Source of the DNA: Dokdonia pacifica
GTDB taxonomy: Bacteria > Bacteroidota > Bacteroidia > Flavobacteriales > Flavobacteriaceae
Assembly: GCF_900188275.1 (NCBI RefSeq)
Contig: NZ_FZNY01000005.1
Location: forward strand, 372,001-436,000
Length of the DNA stretch: 64,000 nt
Direction of reading: 5' to 3'
Shown: piece by piece, positions 1 to 8,953 of the stretch
Layout: each line of letters begins with the position of its first letter
Numbering within the stretch: position 1 is the stretch's first letter
The notes under the pieces: generated by a model
Seen by the model: only the letters and a program-made list of their open reading frames with translations
Told to the model about the DNA's origin: nothing
Databases searched by the model: none
Program-made: the position numbers and the translations under genes

Positions 1-1495
1 TTAAAACAGCTTCTGGTGTGTCTTCTGTTTTTACTTTTTTCATGGCAGTCATAGCTTTACGCAATCTTGCACCTACTTTTTCTACTGGATGATTACGAAT
101 GGCATCATTTACAGCAATAAGTTCTTGATTATCTACGCTATTTGATTTCGCGAAAGCGGTACCTATCACATCTACATCAATAGTTTTCATAAAATCAGTA
201 AGTAATGGCTTGCATGCATGATCAAAAAGATAACATCCATACTCTGCTGTATCAGAAATGATACGGTTCATTTCAAACAGTTTTTTACGAGCTATCGTAT
301 TTGCAATAAGTGGTGTTTCGTGTAATGATTCATAGTAGGCTGAGTCTTCAATAATACCTGCAGCAGTCATGGTTTCAAAAGCAAGTTCGACACCAGATTT
401 CACAAAAGCAACCAGTAACGTCCCATGATCAAAATACGTTTGTTCAGAAATATGATCGCCTGTAATTTCTTGTTTTTCGAAAGCAGTTTCTCCAGTGGCA
501 GCACGCCATGTTAAAAGGTTTTTATCATCTGCTGCCCAATCTTCCATCATAGTTTTAGAAAAATGCCCCGAAATAATATCATCCATATGCTTTTCAAACA
601 GCGGGCGCATAATTGTTTTTAAGTCTGAAGCTAGTTGAAAAGCTTTGATCTTAGCAGGATTACTTAAGCGATCCATCATGGTGGTAATACCTCCGTGTTT
701 TAATGCTTCTGTAATCGTCTCCCATCCATATTGAATAAGTTTTGCTGCATACGAAGGTTCGATTCCTTTTTCAACCATTTTATCAAAACAAAGAATAGAT
801 CCTGTTTGTAATACACCACAAAGAATGGTTTGTTCTCCCATGAGATCACTTTTTACCTCAGCAACAAATGATGATTCTAATACACCTGCTCTATGTCCCC
901 CAGTTGCAACTGCGTAAGCTTTTGCTTGCTCTAATCCTTTTCCTTGCGGATCGTTATTAGGATGTACTGCAATAAGTGTAGGAACTCCAAAACCACGTAA
1001 ATACTCTTCTCTTACTTCAGATCCTGGGCACTTAGGTGCTACCATAATTACTGTCAAATCTTTACGTACCTGCATTCCTTCTTCAACAATATTAAATCCA
1101 TGAGAGTAAGATAGTGTTGCTCCTTCTTTCATAAATGGCATTACTGCCTTTACAACAGCAGTATGTTGCTTATCTGGAGTTAAATTAAGTACTACATCTG
1201 CATCAGGTATAAGCTCTTCATAGGTTCCTACCGTAAAATCATGTTTGGTTGCATTTTGATAAGAAGCACGTTTTTGATCTATAGCACTTTGGCGTAAAGC
1301 ATAAGAAATATCAAGACCACTGTCTCTCATATTTAATCCTTGATTTAGTCCTTGCGCACCACAACCTACAATAACCACTTTTTTCCCATCAAGGGCTTTG
1401 GTTCCGTTAGAAAATTCATCGGCAGTCATAAAACGACATTTTCCTAATTGTGCTAATTGATCTCTTAATGATAATGTGTTGAAATAATTTTCCAT
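1..1495 (-). CDS. ilvC: Ketol-acid reductoisomerase (NADP+), class II, 3' end cut by window edge
   Basis: IlvC converts 2-acetolactate and 2-aceto-2-hydroxybutyrate to the dihydroxy acids in valine and isoleucine synthesis, in the cytoplasm. I translated it by hand from the ATG at 1495; it stays open for 498 codons to the window edge, so only the last residues can be missing. This fits the long (about 490 aa) E. coli-type class II enzyme. A GCGAQG dinucleotide-binding loop lies at residues 44-49, HGFNI near 132 and [10 protein letters not shown] near 153. R68, A71, R76, S78 and Q110 match the positions known to set NADPH preference in E. coli IlvC, so NADPH use is inferred. It is the last visible gene of the ilvD-B-N-C operon. 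A copy of the TTTCGCGAAA palindrome (146-155) is read in frame as AFAK. Confidence 0.95.
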   Translation of the reverse strand, partial: MENYFNTLSLRDQLAQLGKCRFMTADEFSNGTKALDGKKVVIVGCGAQGLNQGLNMRDSGLDISYALRQSAIDQKRASYQNATKHDFTVGTYEELIPDADVVLNLTPDKQHTAVVKAVMPFMKEGATLSYSHGFNIVEEGMQVRKDLTVIMVAPKCPGSEVREEYLRGFGVPTLIAVHPNNDPQGKGLEQAKAYAVATGGHRAGVLESSFVAEVKSDLMGEQTILCGVLQTGSILCFDKMVEKGIEPSYAAKLIQYGWETITEALKHGGITTMMDRLSNPAKIKAFQLASDLKTIMRPLFEKHMDDIISGHFSKTMMEDWAADDKNLLTWRAATGETAFEKQEITGDHISEQTYFDHGTLLVAFVKSGVELAFETMTAAGIIEDSAYYESLHETPLIANTIARKKLFEMNRIISDTAEYGCYLFDHACKPLLTDFMKTIDVDVIGTAFAKSNSVDNQELIAVNDAIRNHPVEKVGARLRKAMTAMKKVKTEDTPEAVL

Positions 1496-1514
1496 GTGTG
1501 TATCTTATTTTTTC

Positions 1515-1577
1515 ATCTCCGTATAGACGGAGATCTAATCTCTCTCTGTCCTTCGGACATCTCTCCTAAAGGGAGAG
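1515..1577. repeat. Three small hairpins in the ilvN-ilvC gap
   Basis: Three back-to-back inverted repeats fill the gap: ATCTCCGT/ACGGAGAT (1515-1534), TGTCC/GGACA around TTC (1547-1559) and CTCTCC/GGAGAG around TAAAG (1561-1577). None is followed by a clear U-run on the minus strand, so they look like interspersed repeat or mRNA-processing hairpins rather than terminators. Confidence 0.55.
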
Positions 1578-1612
1578 AATTAATAATCTTTTATATTTTT
1601 TAATTATGCTGT

Positions 1613-2164
1613 TTATGCTTTCGCGAAAGCGTACTCATCTTCTTTACTTAACTCTTTTAAAAGTTGAGAAATAGGCATTTCTGATTTTGTGACCGCAATA
1701 CGCCCTGATCTGACAAATTGCATAATCCCAAAAGGTTTTAATTCTCTGTATAATAATTCGATTTCAGAGCGCATTCCAGATTTTTCAAGTACAAAAAACT
1801 GTTTGTTTACTGTTACAATACGCGCATGACTATCTTTTATAATGTTTTGGATTTTTCGTTCTTCAAAGAGTAAATCTGATTTAATTTTAAATAATGCACT
1901 CTCTGTAAAGATGGTTTCCTCATCGGTATGGTAATAGGCTTTAATGACTTCTATCTGACGTTCAATTTGTCCTATAATTTTTTTGATTTGTGATTCTGTT
2001 ACTTGCACAACAAGTGTCCATCTGAACACATCATCTATTTCACTTTCTGAAGCAGAAAGGCTTTCTACATTGATGTGGCGACGTTGGAAAATAGCCGAAA
2101 TACGGTTTAATAACCCTATATTATTTTCGGTATAGATACTTACGGTATAGGTCTTTTTCTCCAT
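1613..2164 (-). CDS. ilvN: Acetolactate synthase small (regulatory) subunit
   Basis: Regulatory subunit of acetohydroxyacid synthase. It binds the IlvB catalytic subunit and normally confers feedback inhibition by branched-chain amino acids. The N-terminus (residues 5-75) is an ACT domain of the form YTVSIYTENNIGLLNRIS followed by a second alpha/beta domain; 183 aa is normal for the longer Flavobacterial type. It lies between ilvB and ilvC in the same direction, with a hairpin repeat in each flanking gap. The last residues, YAFAKA, are encoded by the palindrome GCTTTCGCGAAAGC (1617-1630), so the end of the gene may have been shaped by that repeat. Confidence 0.95.
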   Translation of the reverse strand: MEKKTYTVSIYTENNIGLLNRISAIFQRRHINVESLSASESEIDDVFRWTLVVQVTESQIKKIIGQIERQIEVIKAYYHTDEETIFTESALFKIKSDLLFEERKIQNIIKDSHARIVTVNKQFFVLEKSGMRSEIELLYRELKPFGIMQFVRSGRIAVTKSEMPISQLLKELSKEDEYAFAKA

Positions 2165-2250
2165 AACTTTTATTTTAATTCCTGAGAAAATGTGTATCTC
2201 ATTACTTTTAAATTAGTGTTCTTTTAAATTAGAATAACTCTTTATTATTT

Positions 2251-2275
2251 ATTTCCCCTTTGGGGGTTAGGGGCC
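2251..2275. repeat. CCCC-TTT-GGGGG hairpin repeat between ilvB and ilvN
   Basis: The segment reads TTTCCCCTTTGGGGGTTAGG and continues GGCC. It is a GC-rich patch in an AT-rich gap, placed immediately after the ilvB stop codon. Short CCCC/GGGG hairpins of this kind are, to my knowledge, interspersed in many Flavobacterial genomes. It could fold in the operon mRNA, but no U-run follows on the minus strand. Confidence 0.45.
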
Positions 2276-2277
2276 TT

Positions 2278-4002
2278 TTACTCTAGCCTTATATCTGATA
2301 CAGATGCGCCTGAAGGAATCATAGGGAATACATTATCTTCTTTTTCTACACATACTTCTAGGAAGTATGAATCAGTACAAGCGATCATTTCTTTGATAGC
2401 TCCCGCTAGTTCTTCTCTTTTAGTTACTTTTTGTGCTTGGATATGATATCCTTTTGCAATAGCAACAAAATCAGGATTCACCATCTCTGTAGAAGCGTAT
2501 CGTTTATCAAAAAACAATTGTTGCCACTGTCGCACCATCCCTAGAAACTCATTATTTAATACCACAATCTTTACAGGTACCTTATTTTGAAAAATAGTTC
2601 CTAACTCTTGAATGGTCATTTGGTATCCACCATCTCCTATAATAGCGACAACTTCTCTATCGGGTCTTCCCATTTTTGCTCCTATAGCTGCAGGTAATGC
2701 AAAGCCCATAGTTCCGAGACCTCCAGATGTAATATTACTTTTTGTTTGATTAAACTTTGCATAACGACAAGCTACCATTTGGTGCTGCCCTACATCAGAT
2801 ACAATAATGGCGTTCCCTTGAGTTTCTTTATTAATACCATCAAGGACTTCTCCCATGCTAAGACCTTCTTTGTTTGGCACAAGATCATGCTGAATAATCT
2901 TAGTATATTCTACTTGATACAAGTCTTTAAATTGTTGATGCCAATCTGTATGTACATTGGGCGACACTTTGGATAGTATTTTAGAAAGACTCTCTTTACA
3001 GTTACCTAGTACAGCTACATCTACCATTACATTTTTATTAACCTCGGCAGGGTCTATTTCAAAATGAATGATTTTTGCTTGTTTTGCATAGGTATCTAAA
3101 GATCCCGTTACACGATCATCAAAACGCATTCCTATTGCTATTAATAAGTCACATTCATTAGTTAATACATTAGGAGCATAATTACCATGCATCCCTACCA
3201 TACCTACATTAAGAGGGTGATCTGTTTCTAATGCAGACACTCCTAAAATGGTCCACGCAGATGGGATCCCCGTTTTTTCAACAAAGGTTTTAAAAGCTTC
3301 TTCGGCTTCGCCAAGAATCACCCCTTGTCCCCAAACGATCATAGGTTTTTTTGCGGTATTAATTAATTGTGCTGCTGCTTCAAGAGCCTCTTCTTTTACT
3401 TCTGGAACAGGTTTGTAGCTTCGTATATGAGTACATTCTTTATATTCATAATCTAACTCGCCAAACTGCGCATCTTTTGTAATATCAATAAGTACTGGTC
3501 CTGGACGACCACTACGTGCAATATAGAAAGCTTTCGCAAGCACTTCTGGGATTTCGGATGCTTTGGTTATTTGATAATTCCACTTGGTAACAGGTGTTGA
3601 GATGCCAATAATATCTGTTTCTTGAAATGCATCACTTCCCAATAAATGTGAAGCTACTTGACCTGTAATACATATCATAGGAGTACTATCTATTTGAGCA
3701 TCTGCTATTCCTGTAATAAGGTTGGTTGCCCCTGGTCCTGAAGTGGCAACTGCCACACCTACTTTACCTGTAGCTCTTGCATATCCTTGCGCAGCATGCG
3801 TTGCTCCTTGCTCATGTCTTGTAAGTACATGTTGTAATTTATCTTGAAACTTATACAGCTCATCATACATAGGCATAATAGCACCGCCGGGATACCCATA
3901 TATGAGATCAACTCCTTCTGCTAGTAAACAATGGATAATGGCTTCGCTTCCTGTAATAGTTTGCTTTCTAGTTTCTGTATGTATTATTTTTTTTGTTTCC
4001 AT
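2278..4002 (-). CDS. ilvB: Acetolactate synthase large (catalytic) subunit
   Basis: ThDP-dependent enzyme condensing two pyruvates, or pyruvate with 2-oxobutyrate, as the first common step to valine, leucine and isoleucine. The catalytic Glu lies in RHEQGATHAAQGYARA (Glu about 64). The ThDP/Mg motif runs from GDGGYQM (about 456) to the NN pair at 483-484, and FGLD-type FAD-domain segments lie between. I place the start at 4002 (METKKII, 574 aa). The open frame extends seven codons upstream to 4023, but those codons translate the CCTCTC/GAGAGG hairpin repeat and are unlikely to be coding. The partner ilvN lies about 115 bases downstream. Confidence 0.96.
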   Translation of the reverse strand: METKKIIHTETRKQTITGSEAIIHCLLAEGVDLIYGYPGGAIMPMYDELYKFQDKLQHVLTRHEQGATHAAQGYARATGKVGVAVATSGPGATNLITGIADAQIDSTPMICITGQVASHLLGSDAFQETDIIGISTPVTKWNYQITKASEIPEVLAKAFYIARSGRPGPVLIDITKDAQFGELDYEYKECTHIRSYKPVPEVKEEALEAAAQLINTAKKPMIVWGQGVILGEAEEAFKTFVEKTGIPSAWTILGVSALETDHPLNVGMVGMHGNYAPNVLTNECDLLIAIGMRFDDRVTGSLDTYAKQAKIIHFEIDPAEVNKNVMVDVAVLGNCKESLSKILSKVSPNVHTDWHQQFKDLYQVEYTKIIQHDLVPNKEGLSMGEVLDGINKETQGNAIIVSDVGQHQMVACRYAKFNQTKSNITSGGLGTMGFALPAAIGAKMGRPDREVVAIIGDGGYQMTIQELGTIFQNKVPVKIVVLNNEFLGMVRQWQQLFFDKRYASTEMVNPDFVAIAKGYHIQAQKVTKREELAGAIKEMIACTDSYFLEVCVEKEDNVFPMIPSGASVSDIRLE

Positions 4003-4010
4003 ACCCTCGC

Positions 4011-4034
4011 CTGACCTCTCCAAAAGAGAGAGGA
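4011..4034. repeat. CCTCTC-GAGAGG hairpin repeat between ilvD and ilvB
   Basis: CCTCTC (4015-4020) pairs with GAGAGG (4028-4033) around an A-rich loop. It resembles the CTCTCC/GGAGAG hairpin in the ilvN-ilvC gap and overlaps the ATG-extended 5' end of ilvB, which argues for the downstream ilvB start. Confidence 0.5.
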
Positions 4035-4055
4035 ATTTTTAATTAATTCTTTTAT

Positions 4056-5735
4056 TTAAAACTCGTCTGTTACACATCCCTGTGAAGCAGATGCTACTGT
4101 TTTTGCATATTTATATAAAGCACCTCGTTGTACCTTAAGAGGAGGTTGTGTCCAATGTGCTTTCCTATTTGCTAATTCTTCTTCACTAACATCTACCGAT
4201 ATGGTGTTAGCTTCGGCATCAATTGTAATGATATCTCCATCTTCTACAAGTGCTAAGGTGCCTCCTTCTTGAGCTTCTGGTGTAATATGACCTACTACAA
4301 ACCCATGGGTTCCTCCAGAGAAACGGCCATCAGTAATAAGTGCCACTTCTTTACCTAATCCTGCTCCCATAATAGCTGCTGTAGGTTTTAGCATTTCTGG
4401 CATTCCAGGGCCTCCTTTAGGCCCTTCATATCTAATAACAACAACATCACCAGAGACGACTTTTCCTTGTCTGATTCCATCATTAGCTTCAAATTCTGAA
4501 TTAAATACACGTGCGCTTCCGCGAAAGCGAACTCCTTCTTTACCTGTAATTTTTGCAACAGATCCTTCTGTAGCAAGATTTCCGTATAGAATGCGAATGT
4601 GTCCTGTTTTTTTAATTGGATTTTCTACTGAATGAATCACATCTTGATGTGCTTTTAGATGATCAACATCCGCAAGATTTTCAGCAAGTGTTTTTCCTGT
4701 AACTGTAAGACAGTCGCCATGTAGCATTCCTTGTTCCAGCATATATTTTAATACAGCGGGAACTCCTCCTACTTTGTGCAGGTCTTCCATGAGGTACTTT
4801 CCACTTGGTTTTAAATCTGCTAAGAATGGTGTCGTATCACTTATTTTTTGAATATCGTCAAGCGTAAAAGGAATTTGAGCTGCTTTGGCAATCGCCAAGA
4901 AATGCAAAACAGCATTTGTAGACCCACCTAACACGGTTACAAGCCGAATTGCATTCTCAAGCGATTTAACCGATACAATATCAGATGGTTTGATATCGTG
5001 TTCAATAAGATGTTTTAATGCATTTCCTACTTTAGCACACTCTTCGGTTTTGTTTGTACTTATTGCTGGATTTGATGATGTATATGGCAAACTCATTCCG
5101 AGTGCCTCAATAGCAGAAGCCATTGTATTTGCTGTATACATTCCTCCACAAGCACCAGCACCAGGGCATGCTTTTTTAACAACAGTTTTAAATTCCTTTT
5201 CTGTAATAGTACCTGCAACTTTTTCACCCCAAGCTTCAAAGGCAGAAACTACATCTAATTTTTTATCTTCATGACATCCAGGAGCTATGGTGCCACCATA
5301 TACTAAAATAGAAGGTCTATTTAATCGTAACATAGCCATAAGGGCACCTGGCATATTTTTATCACATCCTACCACCGTCACAAGCGCATCATAACTCATT
5401 GCTTCTACGACTGTTTCCATAGAATCTGCAATCAAATCACGGCTTGGCAATGAAAATCGCATTCCAGGGGTTCCCATAGAAATTCCATCACTCACACCAA
5501 TGGTATTATAAATCAACCCGACAAGATCTGCTTGTTGGATACCACCTTTTATATCTTTTGCTAATGCATTTAAATGCATATTACAAGGGTTTCCTTCGTA
5601 CCCTGTACTTGCGATTCCAACAAAAGGTTTTTGAAAATCATCTTCTGTTAACCCTATGGCATGCAACATAGCTTGTGCAGCAGGTTGCGTTGGATCTTGT
5701 GTAACGGCTTTACTATATGGATTGAGTTCTTTCAA
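4056..5735 (-). CDS. ilvD: Dihydroxy-acid dehydratase
   Basis: IlvD dehydrates the 2,3-dihydroxy acids to 2-oxo acids in valine and isoleucine synthesis. At 559 aa it is the standard IlvD/Edd length. The three Fe-S cluster cysteines are visible: Cys51 in NPCNMHL, Cys125 in GCDKNMPGA and Cys197 in [16 protein letters not shown]. The conserved C-terminal GGPGMPEM and [11 protein letters not shown] segments are also intact. It is the first structural gene of the operon, about 160 bases downstream of a transcription attenuator. An imperfect palindrome copy at 4514-4529 is read as RFRGSA in a conserved segment, where a single base differs from the consensus core. Confidence 0.96.
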   Translation of the reverse strand: MKELNPYSKAVTQDPTQPAAQAMLHAIGLTEDDFQKPFVGIASTGYEGNPCNMHLNALAKDIKGGIQQADLVGLIYNTIGVSDGISMGTPGMRFSLPSRDLIADSMETVVEAMSYDALVTVVGCDKNMPGALMAMLRLNRPSILVYGGTIAPGCHEDKKLDVVSAFEAWGEKVAGTITEKEFKTVVKKACPGAGACGGMYTANTMASAIEALGMSLPYTSSNPAISTNKTEECAKVGNALKHLIEHDIKPSDIVSVKSLENAIRLVTVLGGSTNAVLHFLAIAKAAQIPFTLDDIQKISDTTPFLADLKPSGKYLMEDLHKVGGVPAVLKYMLEQGMLHGDCLTVTGKTLAENLADVDHLKAHQDVIHSVENPIKKTGHIRILYGNLATEGSVAKITGKEGVRFRGSARVFNSEFEANDGIRQGKVVSGDVVVIRYEGPKGGPGMPEMLKPTAAIMGAGLGKEVALITDGRFSGGTHGFVVGHITPEAQEGGTLALVEDGDIITIDAEANTISVDVSEEELANRKAHWTQPPLKVQRGALYKYAKTVASASQGCVTDEF

Positions 5736-5892
5736 TGTTATATTATTTAAAATGTTAAAACTAATAGCTATTCATTATTTAAAAATTCTCTTTGCTGTTT
5801 ACTTACGTTATTCAATAGCACCAAAAAACACATAACAACCTAAATAACAGCATTTTGTGTTTTTATTTTCTTTCCAAGTCACATCATAAAAA
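5736..5892. other. ilvD 5' untranslated region downstream of the attenuator
   Basis: About 155 bases of AT-rich sequence between the attenuator U-run and the ilvD ATG. I see no further hairpin with a U-run and no other open frame. It is presumably transcribed only when the attenuator is read through. Confidence 0.5.
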
Positions 5893-5920
5893 AAGCCTGT
5901 ATCAATAATGATACAGGCTT
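5893..5920 (-). terminator. Attenuator terminator of the ilv operon
   Basis: On the minus strand AAGCCTGTATCA, loop TTAT and TGATACAGGCTT form a perfect 12-bp stem followed by a run of T. It lies between the Ile-rich leader peptide and ilvD. The leader segment AATGATACGG (5951-5942) can pair instead with the 5' arm of this stem (CC-GTATCATT, 5917-5907, one bulged base), giving mutually exclusive antiterminator and terminator folds. Confidence 0.85.
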
Positions 5921-5946
5921 TTATATAATGGGTATAGCAGTCCGTA

Positions 5947-6000
5947 TCATTCCCTTTGAGGAATAATAATAATGACGCTATTGATAATTTGGTTTCTCAT
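5947..6000 (-). CDS. ilv operon leader peptide (Ile-rich, attenuation)
   Basis: A 17-residue frame, MRNQIINSVIIIIPQRE, ends in TGA and sits directly upstream of the attenuator hairpin. It has six Ile codons, four of them consecutive ATT, plus one Val codon. The TGA stop lies inside the AATGATAC segment that can pair with the terminator 5' arm. A ribosome stalled on the Ile run would therefore free that segment and favour read-through, while a ribosome at the stop would cover it and favour termination. This is the classical attenuation logic. An in-frame ATG two codons upstream (MF) is an alternative start. No amino-acid control other than isoleucine (and perhaps valine) is suggested. Confidence 0.82.
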   Translation of the reverse strand: MRNQIINSVIIIIPQRE

Positions 6001-6095
6001 AAACATGGGATAAATGTATAAAAAGATTTTTGAAAAAAACACGAAAAATTCAAAATGGTAGGTTCTATTTTCAATCGCTTCAGTAAAATTGTACT

Positions 6096-6103
6096 TATTT
6101 TTG
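6096..6103 (+). promoter_or_regulatory. Putative -7 element of the aldehyde dehydrogenase promoter
   Basis: TATTTTTG matches the Bacteroidota -7 consensus TAnnTTTG and sits about 14 bases before the GTG start. No convincing TTG at -33 was found, so support is partial. It would imply a very short leader. Confidence 0.35.
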
Positions 6104-6116
6104 TAAAAAATATATA

Positions 6117-7490
6117 GTGAATATCCCAAGCCTCATTGATTCGCAACGCACCTATTTTACTACAGGTAAGACAATAGCTATCTCATCACGCATTCAGGTT
6201 TTAAAAAAATTATACAAAAGCGTAAAAAAAAATGAAGAAGCCATTCATAAAGCGTTGTATTCAGATTTTAAAAAACCTATATATGAAAGTATTTCAAGTG
6301 AAACGGGAATTGTGTATCGAGAATTACGACTTGCAATTAAAGAATTGGAATTTTGGGCACGACCAAAAAAAGTAAAAGGATCACTACTTAATTTTCCATC
6401 AAAAGATTATCTGTATTATGAACCCTATGGAACAACGCTCATTATTGCGCCCTGGAATTACCCGTATCAACTTGCATTAACACCTCTTATTGGAGCCATT
6501 GCAGCAGGAAATACTGTTGTTATAAAACCTAGTGAACTTACTCCAGCGACAAGTCAAGTTATAGAAATTATTATTAGCGAAGTGTTTACTCCAGAATATA
6601 TTGCTGTGGTACAAGGTGCTATTCCAGAAACAACCGAATTACTTGCGCAACGTTGGGATTATATATTTTTTACAGGGAGTGTGTTTGTAGGCAAAATTGT
6701 AGCACAAGCTGCGGCAAAGCATTTAACACCTACTACATTAGAATTAGGAGGTAAAAACCCTTGTGTCATTGATGCATCTGTAAATATCGCATTGGTTGCA
6801 AAGCGTATTGTTTGGGGGAAGTTTTTAAATGCAGGACAAACATGTGTTGCCCCAGATTATATATTGATTGATGCTTCTATAAAAGATTCATTTTTAAAAG
6901 AATTGGAAAAAGAAATAGCGCTTGCCTATGGAAAAGATCCTTCAACTTCCCCTGATTTTGCTAGAATTATAAATGAAAAGAATTTTGATAGGCTCACTAA
7001 AATGTTAGAGGATGCACCTATTGCATTTGGAGGAAAAATTGATCGTAATCAACTCTATATAGCACCTACAATTATTGATAATCCAAGCATAGATAGTTTT
7101 GTTATGGAGGATGAAATTTTCGGCCCAATTTTGCCCGTCATCCCTTATCAAACCAAAGCAGATATAGAAGCTATTATAGACCGTTATGAGAAGCCATTAT
7201 CGGGGTATATTTTTTCGCGAAAGCGGTCTTTTACAAATTGGTTTTTAAGTCGTTTTTCTTTTGGAGGAGGTGCTGTAAATGATACCGTGATTCAATTTGC
7301 CAATGAAGCATTACCATTTGGCGGTGTAGGTCATAGTGGTGTAGGTAGTTATCACGGAAAGCATACTTTTTTAACTTTTAGTCATACAAAAGCCATTGTC
7401 AAAAAAGGAAATTGGTTAGACCTTCCTGTCAGGTATGCACCCTATAAAGGGAAAAATAACTTACTAAAGGCTGTTTTAAAATGGTTATGA
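6117..7490 (+). CDS. Aldehyde dehydrogenase, class 3-like
   Basis: NAD(P)-dependent oxidation of an aldehyde to the acid. Residues of the ALDH superfamily are visible: Asn114 in APWNYP, Glu209 in TLELGGKNP and the nucleophile Cys243 in NAGQTCVAPDY, followed by the C-terminal PFGGVGHSG motif. At 457 aa, with a hydrophobic and basic C-terminus, it fits the class 3 / fatty-aldehyde-like group, which often associates with membranes; the substrate cannot be told. The start is GTG at 6117, since no ATG lies nearby and the N-terminal helix begins there. It diverges from the ilv leader and converges on the response-regulator gene, their stop regions overlapping by six bases. The palindrome at 7213-7222 is read as FSRKRSF. 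Confidence 0.92.
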   Translation: MNIPSLIDSQRTYFTTGKTIAISSRIQVLKKLYKSVKKNEEAIHKALYSDFKKPIYESISSETGIVYRELRLAIKELEFWARPKKVKGSLLNFPSKDYLYYEPYGTTLIIAPWNYPYQLALTPLIGAIAAGNTVVIKPSELTPATSQVIEIIISEVFTPEYIAVVQGAIPETTELLAQRWDYIFFTGSVFVGKIVAQAAAKHLTPTTLELGGKNPCVIDASVNIALVAKRIVWGKFLNAGQTCVAPDYILIDASIKDSFLKELEKEIALAYGKDPSTSPDFARIINEKNFDRLTKMLEDAPIAFGGKIDRNQLYIAPTIIDNPSIDSFVMEDEIFGPILPVIPYQTKADIEAIIDRYEKPLSGYIFSRKRSFTNWFLSRFSFGGGAVNDTVIQFANEALPFGGVGHSGVGSYHGKHTFLTFSHTKAIVKKGNWLDLPVRYAPYKGKNNLLKAVLKWL

Positions 7491-8162
7491 TTGTATGATG
7501 AGATTATGTTTCATTACATAAATTACAGCACCTACTCTAGATGACACCCCTAGTTTTCTAAATAACTCTGCGCGTCTATTTTCTATGGTTTTAGGGCTTA
7601 AATTCATACGGTCTGCAATTTCTTTGTATCCTAAATCGGTACCACAGAGGTAATTTAAAAACTCCTGATCGGTAGGTTTTAATTGAAATTTTCTATGGTT
7701 ACTAATCTCAGTTTCTTTTTCTTCAGAAATACCATTTAAAGCCTTTTTACGAAGATCTCTATCTACTATTTCATTATACACAAATTCTCCTTTACTAGCT
7801 CTTACAATAGAGGCATTTAATTGCGTAGGTTCTACATCTTTAAGAAGATAGCCTTTACAACCGAAGAAAATCATATTAGAAATGGTTTCTTCATCATCTT
7901 CCATGGTAATGGCAATCACATTAATTTCTGGACAATTATCTTTAATCCATGCCATCGTGCTTAATCCATTCATGATGGGCATACGGACATCTAACAACAC
8001 AACATCTGGTTGTTCATGACCACTTTTAAGGTATTCTACAAACTCTCTACCGTTTTTGGCAACAAAAACGACATAGGTATCTTCAAAACCTGAGACTAGT
8101 GTTTTTAATGCTTTCGCGAAAAGAATATGATCGTCAACAATGGCTACTTTGAGCGGTTTCAT
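7485..8162 (-). CDS. Response regulator, NarL/LuxR (FixJ) type
   Basis: Cytoplasmic two-component output protein of 225 aa. The receiver domain (1-125) has the acidic pair D10-D11 and the phospho-acceptor Asp58 in DVVLLDVRMP. A LuxR-type helix-turn-helix (about 160-222) contains YKEIADRMNLSPKTIENRRAELFRKLGV. The four-base overlap with the histidine kinase gene upstream marks them as a cognate pair. DNA targets are unknown, but inverted and direct repeats upstream of the operon (10107-10190) are plausible autoregulatory sites. The palindrome at 8112-8121 is read as ILFAKALK in the first receiver helix. Confidence 0.93.
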   Translation of the reverse strand: MKPLKVAIVDDHILFAKALKTLVSGFEDTYVVFVAKNGREFVEYLKSGHEQPDVVLLDVRMPIMNGLSTMAWIKDNCPEINVIAITMEDDEETISNMIFFGCKGYLLKDVEPTQLNASIVRASKGEFVYNEIVDRDLRKKALNGISEEKETEISNHRKFQLKPTDQEFLNYLCGTDLGYKEIADRMNLSPKTIENRRAELFRKLGVSSRVGAVIYVMKHNLIIQS

Positions 8163-8953
8163 TTAGGGGAAGGTTGGTATGTTAGTGTTATTTCGGTTCC
8201 ATGACCTTGTTTGCTATGCGCCACTAATTGTGCATGAATCATTTCTGCCCTGCGTTGCATATTAATAAGACCTGAACCTAATTTATTATCATGGGTATTA
8301 TATCCTATTCCATCGTCTTTTATCATAATATGAAGATGTTTCTCCTCATAAGATATATTTATAACAAGGTGTTGTGCTTCTGCGTGTTTAATCACATTAC
8401 TACAACATTCTTGCACTATTCTAAATATAATAATTTTTTCGCGTTCTTCTATAAAAATAGGTTCACCAGTTACTGTAAGTGTAGAATTGGTATGCGAAAA
8501 ACGATTTAAGCGATCTATCTCTACTTGTATTGCTGCTTGTAAATCCATGTTTGCAAGAACCTCACTATTAACAATTTTAGAAAGCTGACGCACCTCAGTA
8601 AGACTCAAATCTACTGTTTCTAATGCCTCTTTAAATGTTTCTTTTTTATCATCAGGAAGAAGTGAAAGACCTGATCGTAATTGCATTTTAGCAACCGAAA
8701 GGAGTTGTCCTACATTATCGTGTAACTCCATCCCTACATTTTTAAGGGTTGCTTCTTGTATCTCATTTTCGGCTTGTACAAGAGCACTCTCATATTCTTT
8801 TTGAGCCACTACTTTTTCTATAAGCAGTTTGTTTTTACGACGTTGAAACGTATAAAAGAAGAGAATAAATAGAAAGACAAGGACTACGACTACTATGATA
8901 AAGTAGGCGACGAGGAGAACTTCGTGCTTTGAGATTTGTTGAACCAATAACAT
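8159..8953 (-). CDS. Sensor histidine kinase, HisKA_3 (NarX/DesK-like)
   Basis: Membrane-anchored kinase of 264 aa. One transmembrane segment (about 12-34) is followed by a short coiled coil, a HisKA_3 dimerisation domain with His78 in GMELHDNVGQLLS, and an HATPase_c domain with DDGIGY and GSGLINM. It has no extracellular sensor domain of its own, so the signal may come through the adjacent 7-TM protein (inference). The start at 8953 overlaps the upstream gene by 61 bases; there is no later Met before the catalytic region and the TM segment is needed, so this overlap appears real. Confidence 0.92.
   Translation of the reverse strand: MLLVQQISKHEVLLVAYFIIVVVVLVFLFILFFYTFQRRKNKLLIEKVVAQKEYESALVQAENEIQEATLKNVGMELHDNVGQLLSVAKMQLRSGLSLLPDDKKETFKEALETVDLSLTEVRQLSKIVNSEVLANMDLQAAIQVEIDRLNRFSHTNSTLTVTGEPIFIEEREKIIIFRIVQECCSNVIKHAEAQHLVINISYEEKHLHIMIKDDGIGYNTHDNKLGSGLINMQRRAEMIHAQLVAHSKQGHGTEITLTYQPSPK

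Noticed and set aside
4003-4023. Seven-codon N-terminal extension of IlvB (MERSGEG)
   Set aside because: It translates a hairpin repeat found in operon gaps; METKK at 4002 is a normal start.
5947-6129. A 60-aa reading frame on the minus strand
   Set aside because: Only its last 17 codons make sense, as the Ile-rich leader peptide; the upstream part is AT-rich and lacks protein character.
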